Positions 45,156 to 54,327 of a stretch of DNA of 64,000 nt are shown in pieces. The stretch lies in contig CALMZX010000105.1 in the NCBI GenBank assembly GCA_937870685.1, forward strand, positions 16,312 to 80,311, in the 5' to 3' direction. Every line of letters begins with the position of its first letter. Position 1 is the stretch's first letter. Made by a program: the position numbers and the translations under genes. The notes below the pieces were generated by a model that was given only the letters and a program-made list of their open reading frames with translations, had not been told where the DNA came from and made no database searches. The DNA is from an uncultured Alphaproteobacteria bacterium. GTDB taxonomy: Bacteria; Pseudomonadota; Alphaproteobacteria; Rhizobiales; Aestuariivirgaceae.

Positions 45156-45201
45156 CAGTGTCCGACTCCGCATCATCAATTCCACATGCTACAGCCAAAC
45201 C

Positions 45202-45786
45202 ATGATCATCCTCGCATCAGGGAGCGCCACCCGCAAGACACTGCTGGAACGGGCAGGAATTCCGTTCATCGCAATATCCCCGTCCTATGACGAAAATCTT
45301 GCGAAAAGCGAACTCCCACATGCCAACCCCAGGGAACTCGCGCTTCACCTCGCAACCGGGAAAGCCAGATCGCTGTCGCGGCTACGACCAGATGCAGTTG
45401 TGGTCGGGGCGGACCAGACACTTTCCTGCAACGGCCACCTTCTGCACAAGCCAGGCACCCGTGCCAACGCCAAACAACAGCTGCGTCAACTGCGTGGAAA
45501 ATCACATGTGCTGTTTTCCGCTGCATGTTGTGCAAGAGATGGAGACATCGAATGGTCGTGCTGCGAACAAGCCACTATCACGTTCTGGCACTACCCGGAC
45601 ACATTCATCGATCAATATCTTGAAGACGCTGGAGACAACATACTGTCATCCGTTGGTGCCTACCACTATGAAGCAATTGGAATCAGGCTGATGGAAAAAG
45701 TCGAAGGCAGCGACCATGTGATACTTGGCCTTCCCCTCCTTTCTTTGGTGAACCATCTCCGTTCAATGGGACATGTCCCCTCATGA
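45202..45786 (+). CDS. maf: Maf-family nucleoside triphosphate pyrophosphatase
   Basis: The 194-residue protein begins IILASGSATRKTLLERAGIPF and has VVVGADQTLSCNGHLLHKPG and the catalytic-side GAYHYEAIGIRLMEKVEGSDHVILGLPL. Maf proteins hydrolyse modified or canonical NTPs (dTTP, UTP or methylated forms). The ATG at 45202 is chosen, since the longer frame runs through the candidate origin. Compared with the neighbours it is noticeably less GC-rich and has unusually many Cys and His codons. Its stop overlaps aroE. Confidence 0.9.
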   Translation: MIILASGSATRKTLLERAGIPFIAISPSYDENLAKSELPHANPRELALHLATGKARSLSRLRPDAVVVGADQTLSCNGHLLHKPGTRANAKQQLRQLRGKSHVLFSAACCARDGDIEWSCCEQATITFWHYPDTFIDQYLEDAGDNILSSVGAYHYEAIGIRLMEKVEGSDHVILGLPLLSLVNHLRSMGHVPS

Positions 45787-46622
45787 TCAAGGCCTGTGTC
45801 ATCGGTTACCCGATCAAGCACTCCCGTTCGCCACTGATCCACAATCACTGGCTGAGAGAACTGGGCATCCATGGGTCATATGAACGACGGGAAGTGCCAC
45901 CTAACGCCCTTGAGGATTTTCTCACACACCTGCCTGTGGAGGGACTGGTGGGTTGCAACGTGACCCTGCCGCACAAGGAAACCGCTTGCCGTTACATTGC
46001 CCATCTCGATGACCGCGCTCGCCTCACCGGCTCGATAAATACCGTGTATCTGCGCCAGGGGGAAACCTGGGCCACATCGACTGACGGGGAGGGTTTTGCT
46101 GAAAACATTCTCTGGCGCATGCCGGGGTACCGATTTGGGGGCAACACGGCAACAGTACTCGGCGCAGGAGGTTCATCCCGGGCAATCATCGATGAACTTC
46201 TGAGACGCGGCATGCGCCAGATCTTTCTCGCCAACCGCACCATGGAAAAGGCCGAAGCCATTGCAGGAGTGTTCGGTCGCGATGTCGTCCCGTTGCCATT
46301 GTCAGATTTGGATACGTGCTTTCCCGAAACAAACCTTCTCGTGAACACGACCTCGGCAGGTATTGCGAATGATGCCAGACTGCACGTGCCTTTTGCCCGG
46401 TTGCACAAAGGTGCCATCGTCGCTGACGTCAACTACGTTCCACTGATCACACCCTTTCTGTGCGACGCACAGGCCTGTGGATATCCAGTGGTGACCGGTC
46501 TGGGCATGCTCCTGCATCAGGCCGTGACGGGATTTTCCCTGTGGTTCGGGCAGCGTCCGAAAGTCACCGAAGACCTTCACACGATGATCGCCCGTGATAT
46601 TAATCCGGGATACCAGCCATGA
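45783..46622 (+). CDS. aroE: Shikimate dehydrogenase
   Basis: The 279-residue enzyme has the substrate-binding IGYPIKHSRSPLIHNHWL and GCNVTLPHKE, and the NADP-binding VLGAGGSSRAIIDELL with ANRTMEKA. The C-terminal GLGMLLHQAV follows. It reduces 3-dehydroshikimate to shikimate in aromatic amino-acid synthesis. Both ends overlap neighbours as ATGA, fitting a maf-aroE-coaE-dnaQ operon moving away from the origin. Confidence 0.96.
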   Translation: MIKACVIGYPIKHSRSPLIHNHWLRELGIHGSYERREVPPNALEDFLTHLPVEGLVGCNVTLPHKETACRYIAHLDDRARLTGSINTVYLRQGETWATSTDGEGFAENILWRMPGYRFGGNTATVLGAGGSSRAIIDELLRRGMRQIFLANRTMEKAEAIAGVFGRDVVPLPLSDLDTCFPETNLLVNTTSAGIANDARLHVPFARLHKGAIVADVNYVPLITPFLCDAQACGYPVVTGLGMLLHQAVTGFSLWFGQRPKVTEDLHTMIARDINPGYQP

Positions 46623-47215
46623 TCGTCATCGGCCTGACAGGCGGAATTGCCATGGGAAAGTCGGAAGTCGCAAAAATCCTCGCCAGCGATGGCATTCCCG
46701 TCTTTGACTCAGACCTCGAAGTTCATCGCCTCTATGACAGTGGTGACGGTGGCAAGCTGATTGCCGACATCGCACCTGCTGCCATCTCGAACGGCAAAGT
46801 TGACCGCCACCAACTCGCCAGCATCGTGGTTGCACAGCCAGCCTTGCTGGGAGAACTTGAAAAACGCGTCCACGCTGAAATCCGGAGGCGCCGACTTGGT
46901 TTCATCGCTGAAGAAGAGGCCAAGGGGACGGTGATGGTGGCGGTGGACATACCGCTCCTGTTTGAAACAGGGGCCGAGCGCGATGTGACAACAACCGTGG
47001 TCGTCTCAGCGAGGTCTGAACTTCAGCGTGAGCGCGCCCTCAAACGCCCCGGCATGACGCCCGAGAAACTCGCGTTGATCCTTCAGCGTCAAATGCCTGA
47101 TGACGAGAAGCGGCGACGGGCGGATCATGTCATTGAGACAAATGGCAGTCTGGAAGAACTGAGCCAGCGCGTACGTGATGTTGTCCACAAAATCCGCAAG
47201 GGCAACTCACGATGA
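46619..47215 (+). CDS. coaE: Dephospho-CoA kinase
   Basis: The 198-residue P-loop kinase begins MIVIGLTGGIAMGKSEVAKIL (Walker A GGIAMGKS). It has VFDSDLEVHRLYD, VDIPLLFETGAE and the arginine-rich LID segment around RQMPDDEKRRRADHVI. It performs the last step of coenzyme A synthesis. It overlaps aroE and dnaQ by four bases each. Confidence 0.95.
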   Translation: MIVIGLTGGIAMGKSEVAKILASDGIPVFDSDLEVHRLYDSGDGGKLIADIAPAAISNGKVDRHQLASIVVAQPALLGELEKRVHAEIRRRRLGFIAEEEAKGTVMVAVDIPLLFETGAERDVTTTVVVSARSELQRERALKRPGMTPEKLALILQRQMPDDEKRRRADHVIETNGSLEELSQRVRDVVHKIRKGNSR

Positions 47216-47913
47216 GCCGAGAAATCATTCTCGATACCGAAACGACCGGGATTGCACCTGCCGAAGGCCACCGGATCGTGGAGATCGGCGCGATCGAGCT
47301 TCTCAATCACCTGCCGACCGGCCGGACTTTTCACGTCTATGTCAATCCTGAACGCGACATGCCCAAGGAAGCAGAAGCGGTGCACGGCCTCAGCACCGCC
47401 TTTTTGCGGGACAAACCAGTGTTCAAGTCCATTGCGGAAGAATTTCTTGCATTCGTTTCGGATGCGGTGCTGGTCATTCACAATGCATCTTTCGACATGG
47501 CCTTCATCAACGCCGAACTGTCCTATCTGGACAAGCCGCCGATCGATATGGGGCAGGTGATCGACACGCTCGTCATGGCGCGCCGCAAACATCCGATGGC
47601 ATCGAACAGCTTGGATGCCCTTTGCAGGCGCTACGGCATCGACAACAGCAAACGGACAAAGCACGGGGCCCTGCTCGACGCGGAACTTCTGGCGGACGTC
47701 TATATCGAGCTTCTGGGCGGACGGCAGACTGCGTTGAACCTGGTGAACGAAACCACCAGCCAGGCGAAACGCATCATTACGGCAGCGAATCAGTCACCAA
47801 CGGCCATTCAGCCCCGCAGGCATCCCTTGCCACCCCGAATAACCCAGGAAGAACGCGAAGCCCACCGCATCCTTGTTGAAGGTTTGGGTGCCGAGGCGAT
47901 CTGGAAACGATAG
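47212..47913 (+). CDS. dnaQ: DNA polymerase III epsilon subunit (proofreading exonuclease)
   Basis: The 233-residue protein carries the DEDDh exonuclease motifs. ExoI DTETTGIAPAEGHRIVEIGAIE is at the N-terminus, followed by HNASFDMAFINAEL and the ExoIII HGALLDAELLADVYIELLGG. A short C-terminal tail after residue 185 would contact the alpha subunit. It proofreads replication errors. It is the last gene of the rightward maf operon and converges on secB across a GC-rich hairpin. Confidence 0.96.
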   Translation: MSREIILDTETTGIAPAEGHRIVEIGAIELLNHLPTGRTFHVYVNPERDMPKEAEAVHGLSTAFLRDKPVFKSIAEEFLAFVSDAVLVIHNASFDMAFINAELSYLDKPPIDMGQVIDTLVMARRKHPMASNSLDALCRRYGIDNSKRTKHGALLDAELLADVYIELLGGRQTALNLVNETTSQAKRIITAANQSPTAIQPRRHPLPPRITQEEREAHRILVEGLGAEAIWKR

Positions 47914-47942
47914 CGCCACCCGGCTGGCGAGACCGGGCGGCG
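47914..47942. terminator. Hairpin between convergent dnaQ and secB
   Basis: CGCC-A-CCCGG (47914-47923) pairs with CCGGG-C-GGCG (47933-47942), nine pairs with one mismatch and a nine-base loop. It could work for both convergent genes, although T-runs are weak. Confidence 0.55.
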
Positions 47943-47948
47943 TGATTG

Positions 47949-48521
47949 TCAAGCCTGCCCGGCTGACCGCTGCTTCATGCGTTGCTGGTACATCGCGGCA
48001 AAATCGATGGGGTCCAACATCAGTGGCGGGAAGCCGCCGTTGCGCGTCGCGTCTGCCATGATCTGGCGGGCAAACGGGAACAGCATGCGTGGGCATTCAA
48101 TGAGGACCGCCGCCTGAATGACATTCTGGGGGAAATTCTCCAGATGGAAGATGCCAGCGTAGAGCAGTTCCGCCGCGAATACGACCTTGCCACTACCGGT
48201 GGCCTTGGCGTTGAGGTGAAGTTCGACCTCGAAGTCGCTCGGGCCAAGATTGCGGGCATTCACATTGACAGCAATGTTGATGTCAGGCTGGTTCTGTTGC
48301 GGTGCAAGAGAGGCTGGCGCATTGGGGTTCTCAAAGCTGAAGTCCTTGAGGTATTGGCCGAGGATCTTGAATGTCGGTTGCGCACCCGGAACCGGTTCAG
48401 GCGCGGATAGTGATGGCACTTCGGCAGCCGGAGCGGGAGCAGCCTTGGCAGGAGCGCCGTTACTTGCCGCTTTCGCGGTCGGTTTGGCTGCTGGTTTTGA
48501 TGTTTTGGTTGGTTTTGCCAT
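47949..48521 (-). CDS. secB: Protein-export chaperone SecB
   Basis: The 190-residue protein has an unusually long Ala/Lys/Pro-rich N-terminal extension (about 1-45). The SecB fold follows: PTFKILGQYLKDFSFENPNAP, INIAVNVNAR, LLYAGIFHLENFP and IECPRMLFPFARQIMADATRNGGFPPLMLDPIDF. SecB keeps preproteins unfolded and delivers them to SecA. The C-terminal YQQRMKQ end is typical. It diverges from the Tim44-like gene, as in related genomes. Confidence 0.95.
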   Translation of the reverse strand: MAKPTKTSKPAAKPTAKAASNGAPAKAAPAPAAEVPSLSAPEPVPGAQPTFKILGQYLKDFSFENPNAPASLAPQQNQPDINIAVNVNARNLGPSDFEVELHLNAKATGSGKVVFAAELLYAGIFHLENFPQNVIQAAVLIECPRMLFPFARQIMADATRNGGFPPLMLDPIDFAAMYQQRMKQRSAGQA

Positions 48522-48737
48522 GCCTCGTGTCCTCGCCGCTTGCCGGGAACAAGACCCGGAATCACTTGCCAGCTAACATGAAGGACTTGTGCCTGCAATG
48601 ATCTGCCGCAAGCATGTTGTATGCAAGCCGGACTTCCGAAGTCCACCTTGCCCCTTTGATTACCTGCGCCAAGTTTCTATATGGAGGTTTCATCCCGTCG
48701 CGAGGGTGAAACCGCAAACCTCTGTCTGTTGATTGCA

Positions 48738-49430
48738 ATGAACCCCTTGTTCGACCCGCTCAATTTGATCCTGCTCGCCATCGCCATTGCCGTGTTCTGG
48801 CGACTGAAGTCGCTGCTCGGAACACGGACAGGGACAGAACGTCCACCAGCCGACGTGACAGTCCTGAGACCCCAGAAGGAAAAGCCGCCAGCAGCAGAGC
48901 CCGAACCTGCTCTTGGTGTGCAGGATGATGGCCCCCGCAAGCCGGCTTGGCATGGCGTCGCGCCAGAGGGTTCGGAACTGGCCCAGTCGCTTGAGAAACT
49001 TGTCGAGGTCAACCCGGATTTCGTGCTCGCAAAGTTCCTGGAAGGAGCGAAGCGGGCCTATGAGCTGATCCTGCAGGCCTATGCCACAGGAGACAAGGCA
49101 GCTTTGAAGACGCTCCTTGCCGGCGATGTGCTTGGGTCTTTCGTCAGCGCCATTGACCGCCGTAAGGCAGATGGCAGCAATTTTGTGTTTCGTTTTGTTG
49201 GCGTCAAGAGTGCCAACCTCACACGGGCTGTGGTGGATGGGCGCTCTGCCTTCCTGACCGTCCGTTTCCGGAGCGAGATGATCCAGGCGCTTTTGGACCG
49301 GGATGGTGTCGTCCGCGAAGGCGACGAAAAAGCCGTGCGCGAGGTTGAAGATGTCTGGACCTTTGAAAAGGACGTGATGAGCCGGGATCCGAACTGGAAA
49401 CTGGTGGCAACGGACGATGACCTGGGCTGA
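48738..49430 (+). CDS. Tim44/TimA-domain protein
   Basis: From ATG 48738 the protein has 230 residues: an N-terminal membrane anchor (FDPLNLILLAIAIAVFWRL), a Pro/Glu linker and a C-terminal Tim44-like domain. The domain includes FLEGAKRAYELILQAYATGDKAALKTLL and the late WTFEKDVMSRDPNWKLVATD. In mitochondria Tim44 recruits Hsp70 to the import channel. The bacterial relative is membrane-associated and of unclear function. The gene order secB / Tim44-like / mltA / Smr is conserved in Hyphomicrobiales as I recall it. mltA begins four bases after the stop. Confidence 0.87.
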   Translation: MNPLFDPLNLILLAIAIAVFWRLKSLLGTRTGTERPPADVTVLRPQKEKPPAAEPEPALGVQDDGPRKPAWHGVAPEGSELAQSLEKLVEVNPDFVLAKFLEGAKRAYELILQAYATGDKAALKTLLAGDVLGSFVSAIDRRKADGSNFVFRFVGVKSANLTRAVVDGRSAFLTVRFRSEMIQALLDRDGVVREGDEKAVREVEDVWTFEKDVMSRDPNWKLVATDDDLG

Positions 49431-49434
49431 TAAA

Positions 49435-50541
49435 ATGACGAGGTCGCAGGTGCATCTCGAACCTGTGGCATTTGACGCCCTTGCCGGTTTGCCCGATGAT
49501 GATCTCGCCGCTTCATTGCAGGCCTTCCGCCGACAGGCGCAGGAAATCATTGATGGAGGCGCGGCCTTTTCCCGTCTTGTGGTGTTCGGTGGCAGGCGGG
49601 AGGACTGGTTGCCTACCTGTCGGCTGGCTCTTTCCGCAACCAGTCCCGTTCAATTCTTCGCTCAGGCGTTCAGACCCTACCTGGTTCACGACCGGTCCCG
49701 GCCAGAGGGACTTTTCACTGGTTACTATGAGCCGGAAGCGGAAGGCAGTCAGCACTCAACCCCGGAATATCCGGTTGCGCTGTACCGCAAACCAGCCGAC
49801 CTTGTGGCCTTCACGGCGGAAGAGGAACGGGAGACCGGCCTGAAATATGGCCGCCGGGTGGAAGGAAGGGCATGGCCCTACCATGACCGCCGGGCGATCG
49901 AAGCGGGGGCCCTCGCCGGCCTCGGCCTGGAGATCTGCTGGTTGAAGAGCTGGGCGGAGGCCTTCTTCATCCACATACAGGGATCCGGTCGTGTCCGCCT
50001 GCCGGACGGATCATCCTTGCGTCTCTCCTATGCCGCAAAGACCGGATTGCCCTACACCAGCATCGGGGCCGTACTGGCAGAGCAGGGCGAAATTGCCCGT
50101 GATGCGCTGTCCATGCAGAGTCTCAAGGCCTGGATGGCGGACAATCCCTCCCGCGCCCGCGAACTCATGTGGGAGAACCGGTCATTTGTGTTCTTCCGCG
50201 AGATCGCCGTGCAAGATGAAAGTCTTGGTGCCATCGGGGCAGCCCGGGTCAACTTGCATCCGGGACGATCCATGGCAGTGGACCGGTCCAACTGGATGTT
50301 TGGAACACCGTGCTGGGTTGAGACGGCTTTTCCGCCCGAGGCCACCAGGACGCCGGACCGACTAGCGCGGCTGATGATTGCCCAGGACACAGGGTCTGCC
50401 ATCAAGGGTTTTGCCCGTGGAGATTTCTACTGGGGTTGGGGTGAAGAGGCGGCCCGAATTGCAGGCCACATGAAAAGTCAGGGCCGCATGACAGTTCTTC
50501 TGCCTCATGCTGTTGCTAACGGGCTGGGGCTGGAGCGATGA
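49435..50541 (+). CDS. mltA: Membrane-bound lytic murein transglycosylase A family protein
   Basis: The 368-residue protein has the MltA domain (GLFTGYYEPEAEGS, IHIQGSGRVRLPDGS, YAAKTGLPYTSIG) and the C-terminal 3D domain with the catalytic-region AQDTGSAIKG and GDFYWGWG. It would cleave peptidoglycan to 1,6-anhydro-muropeptides. No signal peptide or lipobox is present at either possible start (49417 or 49435), which is odd for a periplasmic enzyme. Its stop overlaps the Smr gene by four bases. Confidence 0.9.
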   Translation: MTRSQVHLEPVAFDALAGLPDDDLAASLQAFRRQAQEIIDGGAAFSRLVVFGGRREDWLPTCRLALSATSPVQFFAQAFRPYLVHDRSRPEGLFTGYYEPEAEGSQHSTPEYPVALYRKPADLVAFTAEEERETGLKYGRRVEGRAWPYHDRRAIEAGALAGLGLEICWLKSWAEAFFIHIQGSGRVRLPDGSSLRLSYAAKTGLPYTSIGAVLAEQGEIARDALSMQSLKAWMADNPSRARELMWENRSFVFFREIAVQDESLGAIGAARVNLHPGRSMAVDRSNWMFGTPCWVETAFPPEATRTPDRLARLMIAQDTGSAIKGFARGDFYWGWGEEAARIAGHMKSQGRMTVLLPHAVANGLGLER

Positions 50542-51125
50542 AGAGGAATGTGCCTCACCTCGCCGACCACGCCCTGTGGGACGACGTCAGCCGCACAATC
50601 ACTCCGCTCAAGGGAGGGAGGCGGGCACCCGGTGGTGTAACAATCCTGGCCAAGGCGCAAGACGAGGTCAGTCCCGCGCGTCATTCAGTCGACCGACATC
50701 ACCCGGATTTCAGGCCTCACGGCATGCCGCCGCCGCTTGCTGCCTTTGACCGCCGCATGGCACAACGCCTGTCCCGCGGCCAGCTGGAACCGGATGCCAG
50801 CATCGACCTGCATGGCCACGGTCTCGAAGTGGCACGCATGCAGCTCTACCATTTTCTTGAAAACCAGCGCCGCAACGGGGTGCGCCTCACGCTCGTGATC
50901 ACTGGCAAGGGCGCATCACCCTTCGCCCGCCATACATTGCATGGCACGGGATATTTTCATGCGCCGGAACGGGAAGGGCGGTTGCGCCGGGAAGTGCCGC
51001 TGTGGCTGCATGAGACCGTCTTCCGCGAACATGTCTCCGGATTTCAGCCGGCACATCCCCGTCATGGCGGAGGTGGGGCATTCTATGTGCGCCTGCGGCG
51101 GTTGCCGGAGCATCATGCGCCATGA
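50538..51125 (+). CDS. Smr-domain protein (MutS2 C-terminal-like nuclease domain)
   Basis: The 195-residue protein has a charged N-terminal half and a Smr domain at about 85-190. The DLHGHGLEVARMQLYHFL motif (DxHG type) is followed by LVITGKG and a C-terminal GGGGAFYVRLRR. Smr domains nick branched DNA or cleave RNA; free-standing ones are poorly characterised. It overlaps mltA and the XRE gene by four bases each, so it is cotranscribed with cell-wall and regulatory genes. Confidence 0.92.
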   Translation: MKRNVPHLADHALWDDVSRTITPLKGGRRAPGGVTILAKAQDEVSPARHSVDRHHPDFRPHGMPPPLAAFDRRMAQRLSRGQLEPDASIDLHGHGLEVARMQLYHFLENQRRNGVRLTLVITGKGASPFARHTLHGTGYFHAPEREGRLRREVPLWLHETVFREHVSGFQPAHPRHGGGGAFYVRLRRLPEHHAP

Positions 51126-51484
51126 CACCTTTTGGCGCGCGGTTGCGGGAACTTCGGGAAGCGAAGGGCGTCTCGCTTTCCGACATGGCTTCCGAACTGG
51201 GCATTTCAAGTGCCTATCTTTCGGCCCTTGAACACGGCAAGCGGGGGCGCCCGTCATGGTATCTGATTCAGCGTATCATCGCCTATTTCAACATCATCTG
51301 GGATGATGCCGAACAGCTTCTCGGCTTGGCACGCATCTCCCATCCAAGGGTGTCCATCGATACGTCAGGCCTTGACCCGCGCGCCACCGAACTCGCCAAC
51401 CGCCTGGCTCTCGCCATCAGGGAGTTGGAGCAGGACCAGCTTGAAGACATCCTCCGGATTCTGGCCCGCAAGAAGGACCCATGA
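51122..51484 (+). CDS. XRE-family helix-turn-helix regulator
   Basis: The 120-residue protein has an N-terminal helix-turn-helix, RLRELREAKGVSLSDMASELGISSAYLSALEHGKRG. A C-terminal part that resembles a small helical dimerisation region (ELEQDQLEDILRILARKKDP) follows. The target is unknown; autoregulation or control of the mltA-Smr operon is possible. The start overlaps the Smr stop. It is the last gene of the run; 135 bases later the purine-locus regulators start. Confidence 0.9.
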   Translation: MTPFGARLRELREAKGVSLSDMASELGISSAYLSALEHGKRGRPSWYLIQRIIAYFNIIWDDAEQLLGLARISHPRVSIDTSGLDPRATELANRLALAIRELEQDQLEDILRILARKKDP

Positions 51485-51618
51485 ACCGGGTGACGGTCAC
51501 GGCATTCTTTCAGCCTCCAAAATAATCTTGCGCTGGCCTTGGCTTTGGCACAGCATGTCCACCATTGCTCCGCAAAACCGAAAACGGTGCGGAAGAGGAG
51601 AATGGACCGAGGGCGTTC

Positions 51619-52860
51619 ATGGCGGAAAAAGCCGATAGTGAACTGGTTCGGCGGCAAAACCGCCGCCTCGTGCTTGGTGCTTTGCGCCAGCATGGTGCGT
51701 CGGCGCGCGTTGAACTCGGCCGCCTCACTGGCTTGTCACCCGCCACCATCACGACCATCTGCGCGCAGCTCATCCAGGAAGGCGTCATCAGCGAGGCGAA
51801 CATGCCGCTGGTCGCCCCGCCATCTGGGAAACGTGGCAGACCGGTGGTGCGGCTGCTACTCAATCCTGCGGCCGCACTGGTGCTCGCGGTGAAGATCTCA
51901 ATCGACGATGTGATGATCGTTCTCTCTGATTTCAGGGGCGAGACGATTGCCCGCAATGAAGTCAGGTTGCCCACCTATGAGGCGGGACGCAATGCGTTTG
52001 GCGTGGCGCTGGCGGATGCCATTGCCGGTTTTCTCGCTTGGCAGAACATTCCGTCACGGCGGTTGGCCCGCATCGGCATTGCCATACAGGGCCTCGCTGA
52101 CAGCCGCCACGGCACGATCGTGTGGTCACCGGCCTTCAAGGCAGGCGATATCCCGGTCGCGCAACCGATAGAAGCGCGTTTCGGCGTGCCCTGCTTCGTC
52201 GCCAATGACGCGAACATGATTGCCGAAGGTCTCGTGGCATCTGACCGTGCCCGCTACGGTGGAGTCACGGCCGCGATCTTCACCGGTTACGGTGTTGGCA
52301 TGGGCGTCATCATCAATGGCGAGGTCTTTCACGGAGCCACCGGCGCAGCCGCAGAGTTCGGACACATGAACCACGTGCCGAAAGGGGCGCTGTGCCGCTG
52401 CGGAAAAAGGGGTTGCGTCGAGGCCTATGTCGCTGACTATGGCATCCTCAGGCACTATGCCGGTGAGACTGCGCAGGATGCTCCGCGCACCGCGGTGCCG
52501 GAATCGACAATGATCGGCCTGCACCAGAAGGCCAAGGCCGGGGACAACCGTGCCCGGGCGGCCTTTGAACTCGCAGGCTCAACCCTAGGTTATGGCATCG
52601 GACGCGTGATCTCCATCCTCAATCCGGACCGCGTGGTGCTCGCCGGTCCCGGCCTGCAGACATCTGAACTCATGGAGCAGGCCATGCACGACGCGCTTGA
52701 ACAGAGCGTTGTCGAAGTCCTGCGCCGGGACGTGGCGATTGAGCAGGTCCGCTTCAGTGATGACATGATCATCCGCGGAACGATTGATTCCCTGTTGCGG
52801 ACGATCGATCGGGAGATCTTTGCTGCAGCTGCCACAAACGTGGGCACCGCGACCGCTTGA
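51619..52860 (+). CDS. ROK-family transcriptional regulator
   Basis: The 413-residue protein has an N-terminal winged helix (RRLVLGALRQHGASARVELGRLTGLSPATIT) and a ROK sugar-kinase-like domain with FTGYGVGMGVIINGE, GAAAEFGHMNH and the zinc motif CRCGKRGCVEAY. ROK regulators usually sense sugars or related ligands. Here it precedes a LysR gene and purine catabolism genes, so a nucleoside or ribose-type ligand is conceivable but not shown. The ATP-phosphate loop DxGxT is not obvious, so kinase activity is unlikely. ATG 51619 was chosen over an upstream alternative at 51565. Confidence 0.9.
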   Translation: MAEKADSELVRRQNRRLVLGALRQHGASARVELGRLTGLSPATITTICAQLIQEGVISEANMPLVAPPSGKRGRPVVRLLLNPAAALVLAVKISIDDVMIVLSDFRGETIARNEVRLPTYEAGRNAFGVALADAIAGFLAWQNIPSRRLARIGIAIQGLADSRHGTIVWSPAFKAGDIPVAQPIEARFGVPCFVANDANMIAEGLVASDRARYGGVTAAIFTGYGVGMGVIINGEVFHGATGAAAEFGHMNHVPKGALCRCGKRGCVEAYVADYGILRHYAGETAQDAPRTAVPESTMIGLHQKAKAGDNRARAAFELAGSTLGYGIGRVISILNPDRVVLAGPGLQTSELMEQAMHDALEQSVVEVLRRDVAIEQVRFSDDMIIRGTIDSLLRTIDREIFAAAATNVGTATA

Positions 52861-52922
52861 CAGCCCGGTCAATCCGGCAAACCATTGTTGCTGTGGCCGG
52901 ACAGCCACCTGTGGAGGGGACG

Positions 52923-53879
52923 GTGCAAAAGGCTGACGGATTTCTGGCAGGAGGCTGCCGATTCTTCCTTGTGGTCGCTGAAGCCGGATCAATCCGCGCT
53001 GCAGCACGCCAGATCAATACCGCCGCCTCGGCAGTGAGCCGCCAGATCACCCTGCTGGAGGAGTCACTTGGCATCGATCTCTTTGAAAGGACAGGCCGGA
53101 AGCTCAGGCTTTCAGCAGCGGGAGAGGAATTGCAGCGTGCCCTCACCGCTTCATCACTGATCCACGAGCAGGCAATCGACCGTCTCAATGCGCTGCGTGG
53201 ATTGAAAAGCGGTCGCGTGCGTATCGCGGCCGTGGAAAGCATCTCGGTGTCTCTCCTGCCGCGCATCCTTGAGGAATTCAATGCGCTCCATCCGGGGGTG
53301 CAACTGCTCGTGACCGTGACAGGCTCCGATACGGTGGCCGCACTTGTCCGCGAAAGTGCCGCAGATGTCGGCTTCACCTTCAATCCGTCATCTTTCGAGG
53401 GTCTCGACGTGGCGCATGTCATGGACCTGCCGCTGGGGGCCGTCGTGTCGCCCAGCCATGACATGGCAAGATCTACGCAGGTCAGCCTTAAGGAATGCAT
53501 GAACCATGCACTGGCTTGGCCCGCCCGTGGGCTCAGCCTGCGTACACTGCTGGACACCCTCGCCCGGCGCCAGAAACTCCAGGTGAAGCCCGCACTGGAG
53601 AGCAACTCGCTCAGGGTCATGGCCAGCATGGCAGCCCATGGCATCGGCGTTGCATTCCAGACCACGATCGGAATTGAGCAGGAATTGTCCAGTGGAACCC
53701 TCCGGTTCATACCCCTGGCTGACCGTGGCATTCCGCCGGACCGCATGATGCTGGTCAATCGCCCGGGACTCGCCAATCAGGCAGCCGCAGCGTTTCTGGA
53801 CCTCTCGCGCCGACGCCTGCCCAAACTGGTGCCGAAACTTCCACCTGTACAAAAAATTCGAACACTACGTGGCAAATAA
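52923..53879 (+). CDS. LysR-family transcriptional regulator
   Basis: Starting at GTG 52923, which has GGAGGGGA immediately upstream, the protein has 318 residues. The LysR helix-turn-helix is [45 protein letters not shown] two-lobed periplasmic-binding-like effector domain follows. Its position directly before uraH and xdhABC suggests it controls the purine genes; the effector could be a purine, which is inference. An upstream TTG at 52857 overlaps the ROK stop. Confidence 0.9.
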   Translation: MQKADGFLAGGCRFFLVVAEAGSIRAAARQINTAASAVSRQITLLEESLGIDLFERTGRKLRLSAAGEELQRALTASSLIHEQAIDRLNALRGLKSGRVRIAAVESISVSLLPRILEEFNALHPGVQLLVTVTGSDTVAALVRESAADVGFTFNPSSFEGLDVAHVMDLPLGAVVSPSHDMARSTQVSLKECMNHALAWPARGLSLRTLLDTLARRQKLQVKPALESNSLRVMASMAAHGIGVAFQTTIGIEQELSSGTLRFIPLADRGIPPDRMMLVNRPGLANQAAAAFLDLSRRRLPKLVPKLPPVQKIRTLRGK

Positions 53880-53964
53880 TTGGGCTGTCTCGAACAAATT
53901 TGGCGTGCTAGAATTTTTGAAATCAAGTCTGGCGCAAGACCGGATACAAGACTGGGGACGGGAG

Positions 53965-54327
53965 ATGGCGGTGAAGACAGGCCGTTTGACAACACATGTG
54001 CTGGATACGCACCTCGGGCGACCCGCCGCCGGGCTGATCATTGAACTCTGGAATGTGTCCGGGGAACCCGTCAAGCTCAAGACAACCATGACCAACAGCG
54101 ATGGCCGCGTCGATGAACCCCTTCTCCAGGGTGAGAGTCTGAAAATGGGCATCTACGAATTGCGTTTCCGGGCTGGCGAATATCTGCACGGAACGGGGGC
54201 AAACCTCTCAAACCCGCCATTCCTTGATGTCATCCCGATCCGTTTTGGTGTTTCCAACGCCATGCAACACTATCATGTCCCGCTCCTGCTGTCGGCGCAC
54301 GGGTACTCCACCTACCGGGGCAGTTGA
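53965..54327 (+). CDS. uraH: 5-Hydroxyisourate hydrolase (transthyretin-like)
   Basis: From ATG 53965 the protein has 120 residues with the HIUase signatures [16 protein letters not shown] near the N-terminus, [16 protein letters not shown] and the diagnostic terminal YRGS. It hydrolyses 5-hydroxyisourate, the product of urate oxidation, towards OHCU. The frame extends upstream to 53869 but overlaps the LysR gene. Its stop touches the GTG of xdhA, so it belongs to the xdh operon. The next enzyme, OHCU decarboxylase (UraD), is not in the window. Confidence 0.95.
   Translation: MAVKTGRLTTHVLDTHLGRPAAGLIIELWNVSGEPVKLKTTMTNSDGRVDEPLLQGESLKMGIYELRFRAGEYLHGTGANLSNPPFLDVIPIRFGVSNAMQHYHVPLLLSAHGYSTYRGS

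Larger units (their letters stand above)
44906..45201. other. Probable chromosomal replication origin (oriC)
   Basis: This 296-base gap between divergent hemE and maf has AT-rich patches (44911-44935 and 44996-45025), a perfect CtrA box and two DnaA-like boxes five bases apart in inverted orientation. A weaker match, TTTCCCACA, lies at 45037. The flanking genes mostly read away from it and parS sites lie within 7 kb. Established work places Cori of Caulobacter and the origins of several Rhizobiales beside hemE. No unwinding or replication evidence is available here. Confidence 0.75.

Noticed and set aside
34800..47000. GC-skew switch as support for the origin position
   Set aside because: Hand counts of a few lines gave mixed signs affected by gene strand; a whole-genome cumulative skew is needed.
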